Source: Glycomyces algeriensis
Lineage (GTDB): Bacteria; Actinomycetota; Actinomycetes; Mycobacteriales; Micromonosporaceae
Assembly (NCBI RefSeq): GCF_027622855.1
Contig: NZ_JAPZVR010000001.1
Span: 511,115-569,911, forward strand
DNA: 58,797 bases
Reading direction: 5' to 3'
The stretch's first letter is position 1. The number at the start of each line of letters is the position of its first letter. Position numbers and translations under genes: made by a program. Below, in pieces: positions 49,781 through 58,797 of this stretch. The notes under the pieces were generated by a model. It was not told the origin of the DNA and ran no database searches. It saw only the letters and a program-made list of their open reading frames with translations.

Positions 49781-49910
49781 TACAATTGGGGAGAGCCGCA
49801 GTGCTGCCGTGAACTGGTGGAATGTCCGCGGGACGACACCGGGCACCTCATCGGAGGCACCGGCCGTTCCGAAGTGCCGAGGACGCAGGTGACGCTGCGG
49901 CCGGCGCAGC
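49781..49910 (+). promoter_or_regulatory. Possible promoter and structured leader
   Basis: TACAAT (49781-49786) is a good -10 box with a weak CTGAAC 19 nt upstream. The following ~120 nt are noncoding and rich in pairing: GCAG/CTGC at the beginning, CCGGCCG (49860-49866) with CGGCCGG (49898-49904), and an inner CGCAG/CTGCG. I match no known riboswitch. The rest of 49670-49981 is unassigned. Confidence 0.3.
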
Positions 49911-49981
49911 GCGGCTGAACGGCCTGTCATCAGTGTTTCCGCCGCTGGTGATCCGCGAACACGACACGATGGGACCTGCTT

Positions 49982-50278
49982 ATGCTCGCACCGACACCGA
50001 ACGTCATCCTCTGGTCCGGCCTCGCCGACATGGTTCCCAGCCGGGCGCGCGTGTTCCGCGACGCCTTCCGCCGCAACGGGTACACGCTCACCGGGTCACG
50101 CACCGCCATCTGCGACGTGATCGCCGCCCTGACCTCCACGGATGCCGGTTCGGTCACGGCCGCATCGGAGTCGACCGGGCAGGCCGTGACGTTCGATGCC
50201 GATGACGCCGAGCTGTTCGCGGCCGCGGTCGCGGACTTCGTCGCGAACGAGCGCGAGCAGCGGCACGCGTTCCGGTAG
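49982..50278 (+). CDS. Small hypothetical protein
   Basis: A 98-aa product whose third codon positions are strongly G/C, unlike the alternative frames, which are Arg-rich shadows. It has no signal or membrane segment. The middle (RVFRDAFRRNGYTLTGSRTA) is basic and the C-terminus is helical and charged (AAAVADFVANEREQRHAFR). No clear ribosome-binding site precedes the ATG. Family unknown. Confidence 0.55.
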   Translation: MLAPTPNVILWSGLADMVPSRARVFRDAFRRNGYTLTGSRTAICDVIAALTSTDAGSVTAASESTGQAVTFDADDAELFAAAVADFVANEREQRHAFR

Positions 50279-50367
50279 ACCGGGACCTTCGCGAACGCTT
50301 CCGGCAGCGGTCGGCTTCGACGCCAGACCGCTCCGGTAGCCGTGAAAAGCGCGAACCGCGCATATCA

Positions 50368-50388
50368 GGGCCGGACTTCGTCCGGCCC
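50368..50388. terminator. Bidirectional terminator
   Basis: GGGCCGGAC and GTCCGGCCC (9-bp perfect stem, loop TTC) lie between the small hypothetical gene and the converging pirin gene, followed by GTTTG. Confidence 0.75.
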
Positions 50389-50405
50389 GTTTGCGTGCCC
50401 GCGGT

Positions 50406-51359
50406 TCAGCGCCGCCCTCTCGGGCGCAGCCGCCCGCCCGGCAGCGGGGGCGCGGGGATCCGCTGGTCGCCGTGCCCCTCCACGCGGCCGAACCGGGTCT
50501 GATCCGGGTCCTCCCAAGCGGTGCGGGCGGCGACGATGTCCTCGTGGGAACGTCCGACGAAGTTCCACCACATCACCAGCTCCTCGGCGAACGGCTCGCC
50601 GCCGAGCAGGAACACCGTGGCGCCCTCGTCCGAGGCGAGCGGCAGCGCGTCGCGGCCGGTGCCGAGATAGAGCAGCGGGCCGCGTTCGAGGCGTGTGCCG
50701 TCCACCTGCAGCGCACCGGCGATGACGAGCACCGCGTGCTCGAAGTCGGGCCGCAGCGGCACCACCGGAGCCGCGCCGGGCTCGATCGTTATCTGCGCGC
50801 CCACGATCGGCGTGTACACGGTCGCGGGCGAGGCGGCGCCGGCGAGTTCGCCGAGGGCCACGATGCCTTGCGCGCCTTCGAGTTCGAATCGCGGGAGCGC
50901 GACGTGCCGCTCGAAGCCCGGGGTGATCCCGTGTCCGCCGCCGGGCAGCGCGACCCACAGTTGCAGGCCTTCGATGAGCGGAGCCTCGCCCAGCGAGAAC
51001 TCGGAGTGGGCGATGCCCGGGCCGCTGGTCATGAGGTTGAGCTGCCCGGGGCGCAGCAGCACGTCGGAGCCGAGGCTGTCCCGGTGCCGGATCTCGCCCG
51101 CCACGGGCCACGTCACGGTCTGGAGCCCGGAGTGCGGGTGGGGGAGCACCGCCATGTCCGTGCGTTCGGGCCCGAACTGGTCGAGGAAGCACCAGGCGCC
51201 GACGGTGGGGATCTCGCGCTGCGGCAGGGTGCGGCTGACGTGCATGGCGCGGACGCCGCCGAGCGGCACGTCGCGCGCCTCCAGCAGGACCGACTCGGGC
51301 CCGGCATGGCCGGAGGGCCGGCAGGGCTCTTCCACGGGGCGGACCTCGAGATTGCTCAC
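50406..51359 (-). CDS. Pirin family protein
   Basis: A bicupin protein of 317 aa. The N-terminal cupin carries the metal motif: DQFGPERTDMAVLPHPHSGLQTVTW, split as HPHSG with a later GIAHSE, giving the His and Glu ligands of pirins. The C-terminal cupin has VGAQITIEPGAAPVVPL. Pirins bind iron; some act as quercetin dioxygenases and others as redox-sensitive regulators. GTG start. A second, distinct pirin gene lies at 53742-54713. Confidence 0.9.
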   Translation of the reverse strand: MSNLEVRPVEEPCRPSGHAGPESVLLEARDVPLGGVRAMHVSRTLPQREIPTVGAWCFLDQFGPERTDMAVLPHPHSGLQTVTWPVAGEIRHRDSLGSDVLLRPGQLNLMTSGPGIAHSEFSLGEAPLIEGLQLWVALPGGGHGITPGFERHVALPRFELEGAQGIVALGELAGAASPATVYTPIVGAQITIEPGAAPVVPLRPDFEHAVLVIAGALQVDGTRLERGPLLYLGTGRDALPLASDEGATVFLLGGEPFAEELVMWWNFVGRSHEDIVAARTAWEDPDQTRFGRVEGHGDQRIPAPPLPGGRLRPRGRR

Positions 51360-51437
51360 GCGGTCACCTTAGCGCGGGAGCGGGGGACCGGACCTGCACC
51401 GCGCCATCGCGGGTGTTGAAAGAATATATATCGACAA

Positions 51438-51454
51438 CGAGGCATTGCGCCTCG
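51438..51454 (-). terminator. Short terminator after the TetR gene
   Basis: CGAGGC/GCCTCG (6-bp perfect stem, loop ATTGC) starts 2 nt beyond the TetR stop; on the minus strand it is followed by a T-rich run with an ATATAT core. Confidence 0.55.
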
Positions 51455-51455
51455 G

Positions 51456-52040
51456 TCAGCCGGTCTCGCTCCGCTTCGGGGCCGGAACCGCGGCGACGCC
51501 GCCGAGGAACAGCTCGATCCAGCGCTCACGGGCCTTGGGCGGCTGGTCGACCGGGGCGGTGGCGAAGAGGATGAAGAAGTCCTCGATGTCGAGGTCGGCC
51601 CGCAGGTGGCCGGATTGCTTGCCCGCCTTGATGATCCGTTCCATGGCGGCGGTGCCGCGCTCGATCGGCCGGGCGATGTCGTACTGCGCGCCGAGGGCGC
51701 GCGCGGCGGCCTTCGCGGCCTGGTCGCTGGCGGCGAGCTCGACCGTGGTGAGGAGGAACCGCCGGAACTCCGCGAGGGCGTCGGCGCCGGCTTCCATGCG
51801 GTCGGCCGTGGCCTCGACCTCGGTCATGATCCACTCGACGTGGGATTCCACGACGGCCGCGACCAGGGCGTCCTTGGTGGGGAAGTGGCGGTAGAGGGTG
51901 CCGACCGCGACGCCGGCCTCCTCGGCGATGGCCTCCATGCGGACCTCGGGTCCGTGGACGACGATCTGCCGGTCGGCGGCCTCCAGGATCTTGGAGCGGT
52001 TGCGGGCGGCGTCGGCGCGCAGCGGGCGTTCCGCGGTCAT
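51456..52040 (-). CDS. TetR-family regulator
   Basis: A 194-aa repressor. The ATG at 52040 has AGGAGA upstream, so the ORF extension to 52124 is not used. The helix-turn-helix is at ~14-60 (RMEAIAEEAGVAVGTLYRHFPTKDALVAAV), one of the commonest TetR forms. The ligand domain includes DFFILFATAPVDQPPK and ends soon after. Divergent from the SDR gene, with palindromes in the gap, so the SDR is the likely target. Confidence 0.92.
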   Translation of the reverse strand: MTAERPLRADAARNRSKILEAADRQIVVHGPEVRMEAIAEEAGVAVGTLYRHFPTKDALVAAVVESHVEWIMTEVEATADRMEAGADALAEFRRFLLTTVELAASDQAAKAAARALGAQYDIARPIERGTAAMERIIKAGKQSGHLRADLDIEDFFILFATAPVDQPPKARERWIELFLGGVAAVPAPKRSETG

Positions 52041-52076
52041 CCCGTCTCCTCTCGTTCGGACCCGCATCGTATGGCA

Positions 52077-52130
52077 TCGCGATTTCGCGACGCGCACCGT
52101 GAAGCTTGCAATAACCTGAATCATGGTTCA
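52077..52130. promoter_or_regulatory. Two dyads in the TetR/SDR divergent region
   Basis: TCGCGA-TT-TCGCGA (52077-52090) is a perfect inverted repeat. TGAATCATGGTTCA (52117-52130) is palindromic at 12 of 14 positions. One or both are probable TetR operators; the second lies closer to the SDR start. Confidence 0.55.
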
Positions 52131-52205
52131 TGATGAAGATGAACGCAAATTCAGCTTATCTCGCCTCCAGGCATATGCTCGAGGCGAAACCGACAGGAGA
52201 CATCG

Positions 52206-53135
52206 ATGAGCAGCAGGCAGTGGACCGCCGCCGACATCCCCGACCAGACCGGCCGCACCGTCGTCGTCACCGGCGCGAACAGCGGCCTCGGCATCGAGAC
52301 CGCCCGCGCCCTGGCCGGGCGCGGCGCCCACGTCATCATGACCGCGCGTTCGGAGGGCAAGGGCCGCAAGGCGGCCGAGGAGATCCGCGCCGACCACCCG
52401 CGCGCGAACCTGGAAGTGCGCACGCTCGACCTCGAAGACCTTGACTCGGTGGCCGCGTTCGCGGACGGCCTGGTCGCCGACCGGAACCGCCTCGACCTCC
52501 TCGTCAACAACGCCGGGGTCATGGCGGTGCCGCGGAGCCTGAGCCCGCAGGGCCAGGAGCGGCAGTTCGCCACCAACCACCTGGGCCACTTCGCGCTCAC
52601 CGGGCGGCTGCTGGGCCTGCTCGAGGCGGGCCGGGACCCGCGCGTGGTCACCGTCTCCTCGCTGGCGCACCGGAGCGGGCGCATCCACTTCGAGGACCTG
52701 ACCGGCGAGCGGCGCTACAGCGCGGTCGGGTTCTACTCGCAGTCGAAGTTCGCCAACGCGGTGTTCGGCCTCGAGCTCGACCGGCGGCTGCGGGCGGCCG
52801 GGAGCCCGGTCCGCAGTCTGATCGCGCACCCGGGGTTCTCCGCGACCAAGCTCGTGGACAACGGCATGAACGCGCCGGCCCGGCTGATCACGAACCTCAT
52901 CATGCCGTTCGTGACGCAATCGCAGGCGGAGGGGGCGCTGCCGCAGCTGCGCGCGGCCACCGACTCGAAGGCGCAGGGCGGGGAGTACTACGGCCCGGAC
53001 GGCAAGCGCGAGCGCAAAGGCGCGCCGGTCGTGGTCGACACGATCCCGGAGGCCAAGGACAGGGAGACGGCCGCGCGGCTGTGGACGCTCTCCGAGGAGC
53101 TGACCGGCGTGAAGTTCGAACTCGCCGCCGCCTGA
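52206..53135 (+). CDS. SDR-family oxidoreductase (retinol dehydrogenase-like)
   Basis: A 309-aa short-chain dehydrogenase with TGANSGLGIETARALAGRGA (TGxxxGxG), the Arg after the second strand (TARSEGKG, favouring NADP), NNAGVMAVP, the catalytic Ser in VSSLAHRSG and YSQSKFANAVF carrying Tyr and Lys. The length and C-terminal segment (PAAxT-like region, GGEYYGPDGKRERKG) match retinol dehydrogenase/WW-domain oxidoreductase-like bacterial SDRs. ATG with AGGAGA upstream. Likely controlled by the divergent TetR. Confidence 0.9.
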   Translation: MSSRQWTAADIPDQTGRTVVVTGANSGLGIETARALAGRGAHVIMTARSEGKGRKAAEEIRADHPRANLEVRTLDLEDLDSVAAFADGLVADRNRLDLLVNNAGVMAVPRSLSPQGQERQFATNHLGHFALTGRLLGLLEAGRDPRVVTVSSLAHRSGRIHFEDLTGERRYSAVGFYSQSKFANAVFGLELDRRLRAAGSPVRSLIAHPGFSATKLVDNGMNAPARLITNLIMPFVTQSQAEGALPQLRAATDSKAQGGEYYGPDGKRERKGAPVVVDTIPEAKDRETAARLWTLSEELTGVKFELAAA

Positions 53136-53138
53136 CGC

Positions 53139-53606
53139 CTATGGCGCGGTCTCGTCCAGGTGCCTGATGATGCGGGCGGCGATGTCGCCGAGGGCGTCGA
53201 GGTCCTCGGGCGGGATCGCGTCGAGCACGAGGCGGCGGACGGCGGCCACGTGCTTGGGCGCGGCGGCTTCGATCGTCTCCCGGCCCTGGTCGGTGATGGT
53301 GACGAAGGCGCCGCGGCCGTCCTCGGCGCACTCCTCGCGGGCGACGAGGCCGCGCTTGATCATGCGGGCGATCTGGTGCGAGAGGCGGCTCTGCTCGAAG
53401 TCGATGGCCTTGGCGAGCTCCTGGAAGCGCAGGCGCCCGGCCGAGTCGTCGGTCAGGGCCACGAGGATCGCGAAGTCGGGGCCGGACAGCTTCGACTGCG
53501 TCTGGAGCTCACTGCCCAGGCGGGCGGTGAGCTTCTGGTTCAACCGGATGAAGGCGCGCCAGGAGTGCTGCTCGCGCGGGCTCAGCCACTGGGTCTCGTC
53601 GTTCAT
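53139..53606 (-). CDS. MarR-family regulator
   Basis: A 155-aa winged-helix repressor. It reads LSPREQHSWRAFIRLNQKL at the dimer helix, then LSGPDFAILVALTDD, RLRFQELAKAIDFEQSRLSHQIARMIKRGLV (recognition helix, in two parts) and the wing EECAEDGRGAFVTITDQGR. It lies divergent from the second pirin gene, a classic arrangement for oxidant-responsive control. Its stop lies 3 nt from that of the SDR gene. Confidence 0.92.
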   Translation of the reverse strand: MNDETQWLSPREQHSWRAFIRLNQKLTARLGSELQTQSKLSGPDFAILVALTDDSAGRLRFQELAKAIDFEQSRLSHQIARMIKRGLVAREECAEDGRGAFVTITDQGRETIEAAAPKHVAAVRRLVLDAIPPEDLDALGDIAARIIRHLDETAP

Positions 53607-53629
53607 GATGGCACCATCCTACCCGGTTC

Positions 53630-53685
53630 TTGACACATCATCTATCGCGAGCTACAGTTCGCCATGAAGAACATGACGCATCATG
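53630..53685 (+). promoter_or_regulatory. Strong pirin promoter with MarR operator candidate
   Basis: TTGACA (53630-53635) and TACAGT (53653-53658) with a 17-nt spacer make a near-consensus promoter. Just downstream, CATGACGCATCATG (53672-53685) is palindromic at 12 of 14 positions and would block the start of transcription if bound by MarR. Confidence 0.7.
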
Positions 53686-53741
53686 TACGGCTGCGGGACC
53701 ACCGCACCGGGTGCGCCGTGAAGGAAAGCAGAGGCATCGCC

Positions 53742-54713
53742 ATGCCCGCCGTCACCGTCGAAGACGTCCTCGTCCTGCCCCGCCTGCCGCTCCCCGACCC
53801 CGCCCAGACCCGCTTTCGCGAGGTCAAGCGCCTGGTCACCGCGCCGCTCGGCATGGAAGGCGAAGGCTTCCAGGTCCGCCGCGGCTTCGCGGGCATCCCG
53901 ATGCACGAACTCGACCCGTTCGTCCACTTCGACCACATGGGCGAGGTCGACCTCGCCCCGGGCGAGCCCACCGGCGCGCCCTGGCACCCGCACCGCGGCT
54001 TCGAGACCGTCAGCTACGTCATGGACGGCGTCATCGAGCACGAGGACTCCAACGGCGGCGGCGGGCGCATCAGCGACGGCGACACCCAGTGGATGACCGC
54101 CGGAGCCGGCATCCTCCACAACGAGATGCCGCCCGAGAGCTTCGTGATGAGCGGCGGCGTCGTGCACGCCACCCAGCTGTGGGTCAACCTGCCGCGCGCC
54201 CAGAAGTTCGTCGCCCCGCGCTACCAGGACATCCGCGGCCGCGAATCCGCGCTCGTCACCACGCCCGACGGCGGATCGCTGATCCGCATCATCGCGGGGG
54301 ACATCGCCGGGCACCGCGGCCCGGGCTCCACCTACACACCGGTCACCTTGGCGCACATCACCGTCGAGCCCGGCGCGCAGGTGGACCTGCCGTGGCACCC
54401 GGAGTACAACGCGATCGTCTACGCCCTCTCGGGCGCGGGCACCGTCGGCACCGACCGGCGCCCGTTCCAGATGGGACAGACGGCCGTGTTCGGTCCCGGC
54501 GACGCGATCCGCGTGGCGGCCTCGCCGCTCCAGGACTCGCGCACGCCCAAGCTCGACCTCTACGTGCTCGGCGGGCAGCCCATCCGCGAACCGGTGGCGC
54601 ACTACGGGCCGTTCGTCATGAACACCCGCGCCGAACTGGTGCAGGCCTTCGAGGACTACCAGGCCGGGCGCCTCGGCGTGATCCCCGCGAAGCGCCTCCC
54701 GCACACCGACTAA
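53742..54713 (+). CDS. Pirin family protein
   Basis: A bicupin of 323 aa. The ATG at 53742 is chosen over 53664, because the earlier one falls at the transcription start and inside the operator. The iron site is clear: PFVHFDHMGE, then PWHPHRGFETV with two His and later GAGILHNEMP with His and Glu. The second cupin has ITVEPGAQVDLPWHPEYN. Likely quercetinase-type or redox sensor. Regulated by the divergent MarR. Its stop overlaps the stop of the converging acetyltransferase by 4 nt. Confidence 0.92.
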   Translation: MPAVTVEDVLVLPRLPLPDPAQTRFREVKRLVTAPLGMEGEGFQVRRGFAGIPMHELDPFVHFDHMGEVDLAPGEPTGAPWHPHRGFETVSYVMDGVIEHEDSNGGGGRISDGDTQWMTAGAGILHNEMPPESFVMSGGVVHATQLWVNLPRAQKFVAPRYQDIRGRESALVTTPDGGSLIRIIAGDIAGHRGPGSTYTPVTLAHITVEPGAQVDLPWHPEYNAIVYALSGAGTVGTDRRPFQMGQTAVFGPGDAIRVAASPLQDSRTPKLDLYVLGGQPIREPVAHYGPFVMNTRAELVQAFEDYQAGRLGVIPAKRLPHTD

Positions 54714-55006
54714 GGGTGCTTGAGCGAGCGGCCCTCGACGACCAGGTCCTGGTAGTCGGGGTGCCGCTCGATCCAGCTCGCGTAGTAGGGGCACAGCGGC
54801 CGCACCCGCTCGCCCCGCGAGCGCACCTCGTCCAGCGAGACCCGCACCATCACCGAAGCCGCGCCCTTGCCCTGGGCTTCGGGGAACACCACGGTGTGGG
54901 TGAACGTGACGATCCCCTCGCGGCGCACGTACTCGGCGTAGCCCAGCAGCTCCCCGTCCTCGTGCACCTCGTAGCGGCTGCGTTCCGGCGCATCGGTCAC
55001 GTCCAC
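54710..55006 (-). CDS. GNAT-like acetyltransferase (Yjdj type)
   Basis: A 98-aa protein of the small GCN5-related group. The GTG at 55006 has AAGGAGG 6 nt upstream. It has RYEVHEDGELLGYAEYVRRE, then the CoA-binding loop VFPEAQGKGAASVMVRVSLDEVR, LCPYYASWIERHPDYQDLV with the conserved CPY and HP-Y motifs. These short enzymes lack a known substrate. Its 3' end overlaps the pirin gene by 4 nt with no terminator between. Confidence 0.88.
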   Translation of the reverse strand: MDVTDAPERSRYEVHEDGELLGYAEYVRREGIVTFTHTVVFPEAQGKGAASVMVRVSLDEVRSRGERVRPLCPYYASWIERHPDYQDLVVEGRSLKHP

Positions 55007-55139
55007 GTCCTGCCTCCTTAGGCCTCCCGCCAAGCATGGTCCCCCCGGGCCGCAGCGTCCACCGAACGCGGAGTCTTAGCGGTCCCGGCGGAATCGTGGA
55101 ATCCTGGGGCGAAACGGCATCGAGAGCGGAGACCCCACG

Positions 55140-56595
<1,456 letters not shown>

Positions 56596-56597
<2 letters not shown>

Positions 56598-56657
56598 CGC
56601 CTGTCCTGTGCATCAGCGAGCGGGCGAACGACCGGTCTGATGCACAGGACGGGCGCT
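56596..56657 (+). terminator. Long terminator of fumC
   Basis: A 21-bp stem (56596-56616 and 56637-56657, one G-U pair) with a 20-nt loop begins within the stop codon of fumC. Confidence 0.8.
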
Positions 56658-56741
56658 GAGGCCCGCCAAGGGACCGGTGAACTCGGGCACGATCGGAGCG
56701 GATCGTGAAACATCCGCGCACGCGCGGGCGTTGCGCGGCAT

Positions 56742-57743
56742 ATGAAGACTCCGCAGTCCCTCCGGCTCTCGCTGCTCGACCGCGCCGTCATCGCCAAGGG
56801 CGAGACGCCCGCTGAGACCCTGCGCGACCTCGTGGGCAACGCCAAGCAGGCCGAGGACCTGGGCTTTCACCGCTACTGGGTAGCCGAGCACCACAGTGTG
56901 CCCGGCATCGCCGGTTCCGCGCCCACGGTGCTGGCGGCGGCGGTCGCGGCGGCCACCTCGCGGATCCGGGTCGGCACCGGCGGCGTGATGCTGCCCAACC
57001 ACCGGCCGCTGGTGGTCGCCGAGCAGTTCGGGGTCCTGGAGTCGCTCTTCGAAGGCCGCATCGACATGGGCCTGGGCCGCACCCTCGGCTTCGTCCCGGC
57101 CGTCCGCGCCGCGCTGGGTCACGACCTGGACGAGGCCGACCACTTCGACGACCTCCTGGCCGAGCTCCTCGGCTACTTCTCCGGTGAGCAGACCTCCCAC
57201 CCGGGCGTGCACGCGCGGCCCGGCGAAGGACTGCGCCCCGAGCCCTTCGTCCTGGCGGTCGGCTCCGGCGGCGAGTACGCCGCCAAGCACGGCGTCGGCC
57301 TGGTCATCGCCCCGTCGAAGGGGCTCGCGGCGACGCGCGCCAAGATCGACGAGTACCGGCGCGGCTTCCGGCCTTCAGCGTGGCGGACCGAGCCGTACGT
57401 CGTCGTCGCGCAGACCGTCGCGGTCGCCGAGACCCGCGAAGCCGCCGAGGACCTGCTGCTCCCCGAGCAGTGGTCGACCGCGTTGTCCCGCACCAGAGGC
57501 GAGTTCCGGCCGCTGCTGCCGCCCGGCGAGATCCGGGCGGCCGAGAAGTCCAGCCGCGAATCCAAGTACCTCGAGCAGGCGCTGACGGGCGCGGTCTACG
57601 GCACCGCCGACGAGGTGGCCCCGCGCCTGACCGGTCTCGTCGAGGCCACCGGGGCGGACGAACTCCTCATCGGCACCTCGTCCTACGACCGCAAGGCCCT
57701 CTTCGACTCCCACCGCCGCCTCGCCGAACTCGCCGGACTCTAG
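56742..57743 (+). CDS. LLM-class flavin-dependent oxidoreductase
   Basis: A 333-aa TIM-barrel flavoprotein of the bacterial luciferase-like group, MsnO8-like. It has LGFHRYWVAEHHSVPGIAGSAP (split: LGFHRYWVAEHH and SVPGIAGSAP), IRVGTGGVMLPNHRPLVVAEQF, LGRTLG, and GADELLIGTSSYDRKA near the end. Oxidises or reduces an unknown substrate with FMN or F420. Its stop overlaps that of the converging lipoprotein gene by 4 nt. Confidence 0.92.
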   Translation: MKTPQSLRLSLLDRAVIAKGETPAETLRDLVGNAKQAEDLGFHRYWVAEHHSVPGIAGSAPTVLAAAVAAATSRIRVGTGGVMLPNHRPLVVAEQFGVLESLFEGRIDMGLGRTLGFVPAVRAALGHDLDEADHFDDLLAELLGYFSGEQTSHPGVHARPGEGLRPEPFVLAVGSGGEYAAKHGVGLVIAPSKGLAATRAKIDEYRRGFRPSAWRTEPYVVVAQTVAVAETREAAEDLLLPEQWSTALSRTRGEFRPLLPPGEIRAAEKSSRESKYLEQALTGAVYGTADEVAPRLTGLVEATGADELLIGTSSYDRKALFDSHRRLAELAGL

Positions 57744-58549
57744 TCGGCGGGGCACTCCGCCAATTCGGGGACGTTCCCGTGGTCGGCGACGGTGCCCGTC
57801 TGGGCGTCGTAGTCGAGTTCGGACGGGACCTCGGCCGGGTCGTCGGCGAAGTACACCCACAGCGGATCGACGTAGCCGGTGTGATCGCCTTGCGTCACAA
57901 GGTAGTAGGGCACCTCTTCGTTGTAGGAGGTGCTGGGCGGCTCTTCGACGACGTTCATCGTGGTCCAGACGCAGTGGACGTCGATCTCGGCGTGCGACGG
58001 CAGCCGGACGCTCTCGTAGTCGCCGTTGCTCATGCCGTTGAAGGTCGTGTCGGGCAGCGAGAAGTAGAGCGAGCTCTCGTAGGCCACGACATAGGCCTGG
58101 TGGTGGACGTCAGGGGCCTCCGGTTCCGACACCGTCTCCGGTAGGTCCACATCGCACTCGGCGACGTCGTCGGGGACCGCGCCGGCATCGCCGTACTCCT
58201 CGTCCTCGCCTTCGGGCTTCACCTGCACGCCCTCGGCGTAGACCCACGACTCCGAGACCTCGTCGGACCAGCCGTCGGCAGTGGTGGTCCGGGTCTGGTA
58301 GTACGCCGTCTCGCCGACCCGCAGCGCGCACACCACCTCGAACACCGAGCCCTCGACGACCGGTTCCAGGGTCGGCTCGTCGAGGCGGCGGCCCTCGGCG
58401 TCGACGTTCGACGGCGGTTCTTCCCAAGCGGCCGAGACGGCGGTGGTCTGCCCCCAGTAGTCCCGCGTCCCCGTGACCGCGTCGGCGACGGTGCCGCAGC
58501 CGGCGAGCAGGAGCACGGCCGTCCCGCTGAGCAGTGGAAGGATTCTCAC
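57740..58549 (-). CDS. Lipoprotein of unknown function
   Basis: A 269-aa exported protein with a lipoprotein signal (LLSGTAVLLLAGC, Cys near 18). The mature part is strongly acidic and beta-rich with several cysteines (VVCALRVG, AECDVDL, VHCVWTT, LAECPAD) and repeated Tyr-rich strands, so it is probably a disulfide-bonded surface domain. No family is recognised. It diverges from the MazG-like gene at the contig end. Confidence 0.8.
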   Translation of the reverse strand: MRILPLLSGTAVLLLAGCGTVADAVTGTRDYWGQTTAVSAAWEEPPSNVDAEGRRLDEPTLEPVVEGSVFEVVCALRVGETAYYQTRTTTADGWSDEVSESWVYAEGVQVKPEGEDEEYGDAGAVPDDVAECDVDLPETVSEPEAPDVHHQAYVVAYESSLYFSLPDTTFNGMSNGDYESVRLPSHAEIDVHCVWTTMNVVEEPPSTSYNEEVPYYLVTQGDHTGYVDPLWVYFADDPAEVPSELDYDAQTGTVADHGNVPELAECPAD

Positions 58550-58587
58550 AGCGCCATACTACTGAGATTGCTGAGAGCATTGTGGTT

Positions 58588-58716
58588 ATGGACATCGCAG
58601 CGGCAACAGCGAAGGCGAACGCCTTGTCGGCCCTCTTCGACCGCCTCAACGAAGCGAACGGCCAGCGCGCCTGGACGGGCCTGGACCTGGCCCTCGGCCT
58701 CGAAGAAGGCGCATGA
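58588..58716 (+). CDS. MazG-like protein, truncated at the contig end
   Basis: A 42-codon reading frame, MDIAAATAKANALSALFDR followed by LNEANGQRAWTGLDLALGLEEGA, resembles the first third of MazG-like nucleotide pyrophosphohydrolases (a YAELNRANGHRPW-type helix and LALGFVGDVGDL-type site). It stops with TGA 8 bases before the poly-G run. The stop may be real, or a base error in poor terminal sequence. Treat as partial. Confidence 0.55.
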   Translation: MDIAAATAKANALSALFDRLNEANGQRAWTGLDLALGLEEGA

Positions 58717-58797
58717 GCGGAGCGGGGGGGGGGGGGGGGGGGGGGGCCCCGCCCGGGGGGGCCCGCCCGGCTCCGGCCCCGCCCGCGCGGCGGGGGG
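58717..58797. other. Low-complexity G/C-only contig end
   Basis: From 58724 there is a run of 23 G, followed only by G and C in irregular blocks. This looks like a two-colour sequencing or assembly artefact and should not be used for annotation. Confidence 0.85.

Noticed and set aside
49786..49830. Glycine riboswitch suggested by GGGGAGAG
   Set aside because: The later conserved parts of the aptamer (CGCCGAAGG and CTCTCAGG) are missing.

Overview
This is about 58.8 kb of very GC-rich DNA with strong G/C bias at third codon positions. It fits a soil or plant-associated, polysaccharide-degrading filamentous actinobacterium. The supporting evidence is a PASTA Ser/Thr kinase, a SARP/BTAD regulator, an XRE plus DUF397 gene pair, a streptogrisin-type protease, a DinB/mycothiol-fold protein, and sugar ABC transporters that lack their own ATPase gene. 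I would guess a Glycomyces/Stackebrandtia-like genus but cannot prove it. The last ~75 bases are a 23-G run followed by G/C-only sequence, which looks like a poor-quality contig end, so the window is probably a whole contig.

Region 1 (1-25.2 kb) is a carbohydrate locus. It holds a secreted GH26 mannanase, a Ser/Thr kinase, a PfkB sugar kinase, a minus-strand galactonate dehydratase-SDR-ROK cluster divergent from an ABC transporter operon, a secreted multidomain clan GH-A enzyme, and a GH36 alpha-galactosidase heading a second ABC transporter operon that ends in a LacI repressor. Together these suggest attack on galactose-decorated mannan: outside the cell by mannanase and the clan A enzyme, import by two transporters, then alpha-galactosidase and an oxidative galactose route (sugar dehydrogenase, galactonate dehydratase, 2-keto-3-deoxy sugar-acid kinase). 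Two LacI-type operators precede the alpha-galactosidase. A 160-bp imperfect palindrome sits in the same divergent promoter region.

Region 2 (25.2-33.1 kb) holds an ArsR/SRPBCC/DinB-fold operon, a GH12 glucanase, an S1 protease and a TetR-controlled FAD monooxygenase. It is crossed by a belt of minisatellite-like arrays. One array is inside the monooxygenase (five 69-bp, 23-residue units). Another lies in what appears to be a broken chrB just upstream of a chrA chromate transporter.

Region 3 (33.1-58.8 kb) is accessory: chrA, an XRE/DUF397 pair divergent from two overlapping small unknown genes, a duplicated 91-bp terminator element, and several regulator-plus-enzyme pairs (TetR/reductase, SARP/hydrolase, TetR/SDR, MarR/pirin). 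It also holds a membrane-anchored DnaJ-like protein with no J domain, a LysE exporter, a frameshifted fructosamine kinase, a deletion scar joining two gene remnants, fumarase, and an LLM flavin oxidoreductase. I saw no CRISPR array, tRNA, rRNA, transposase or prophage gene.
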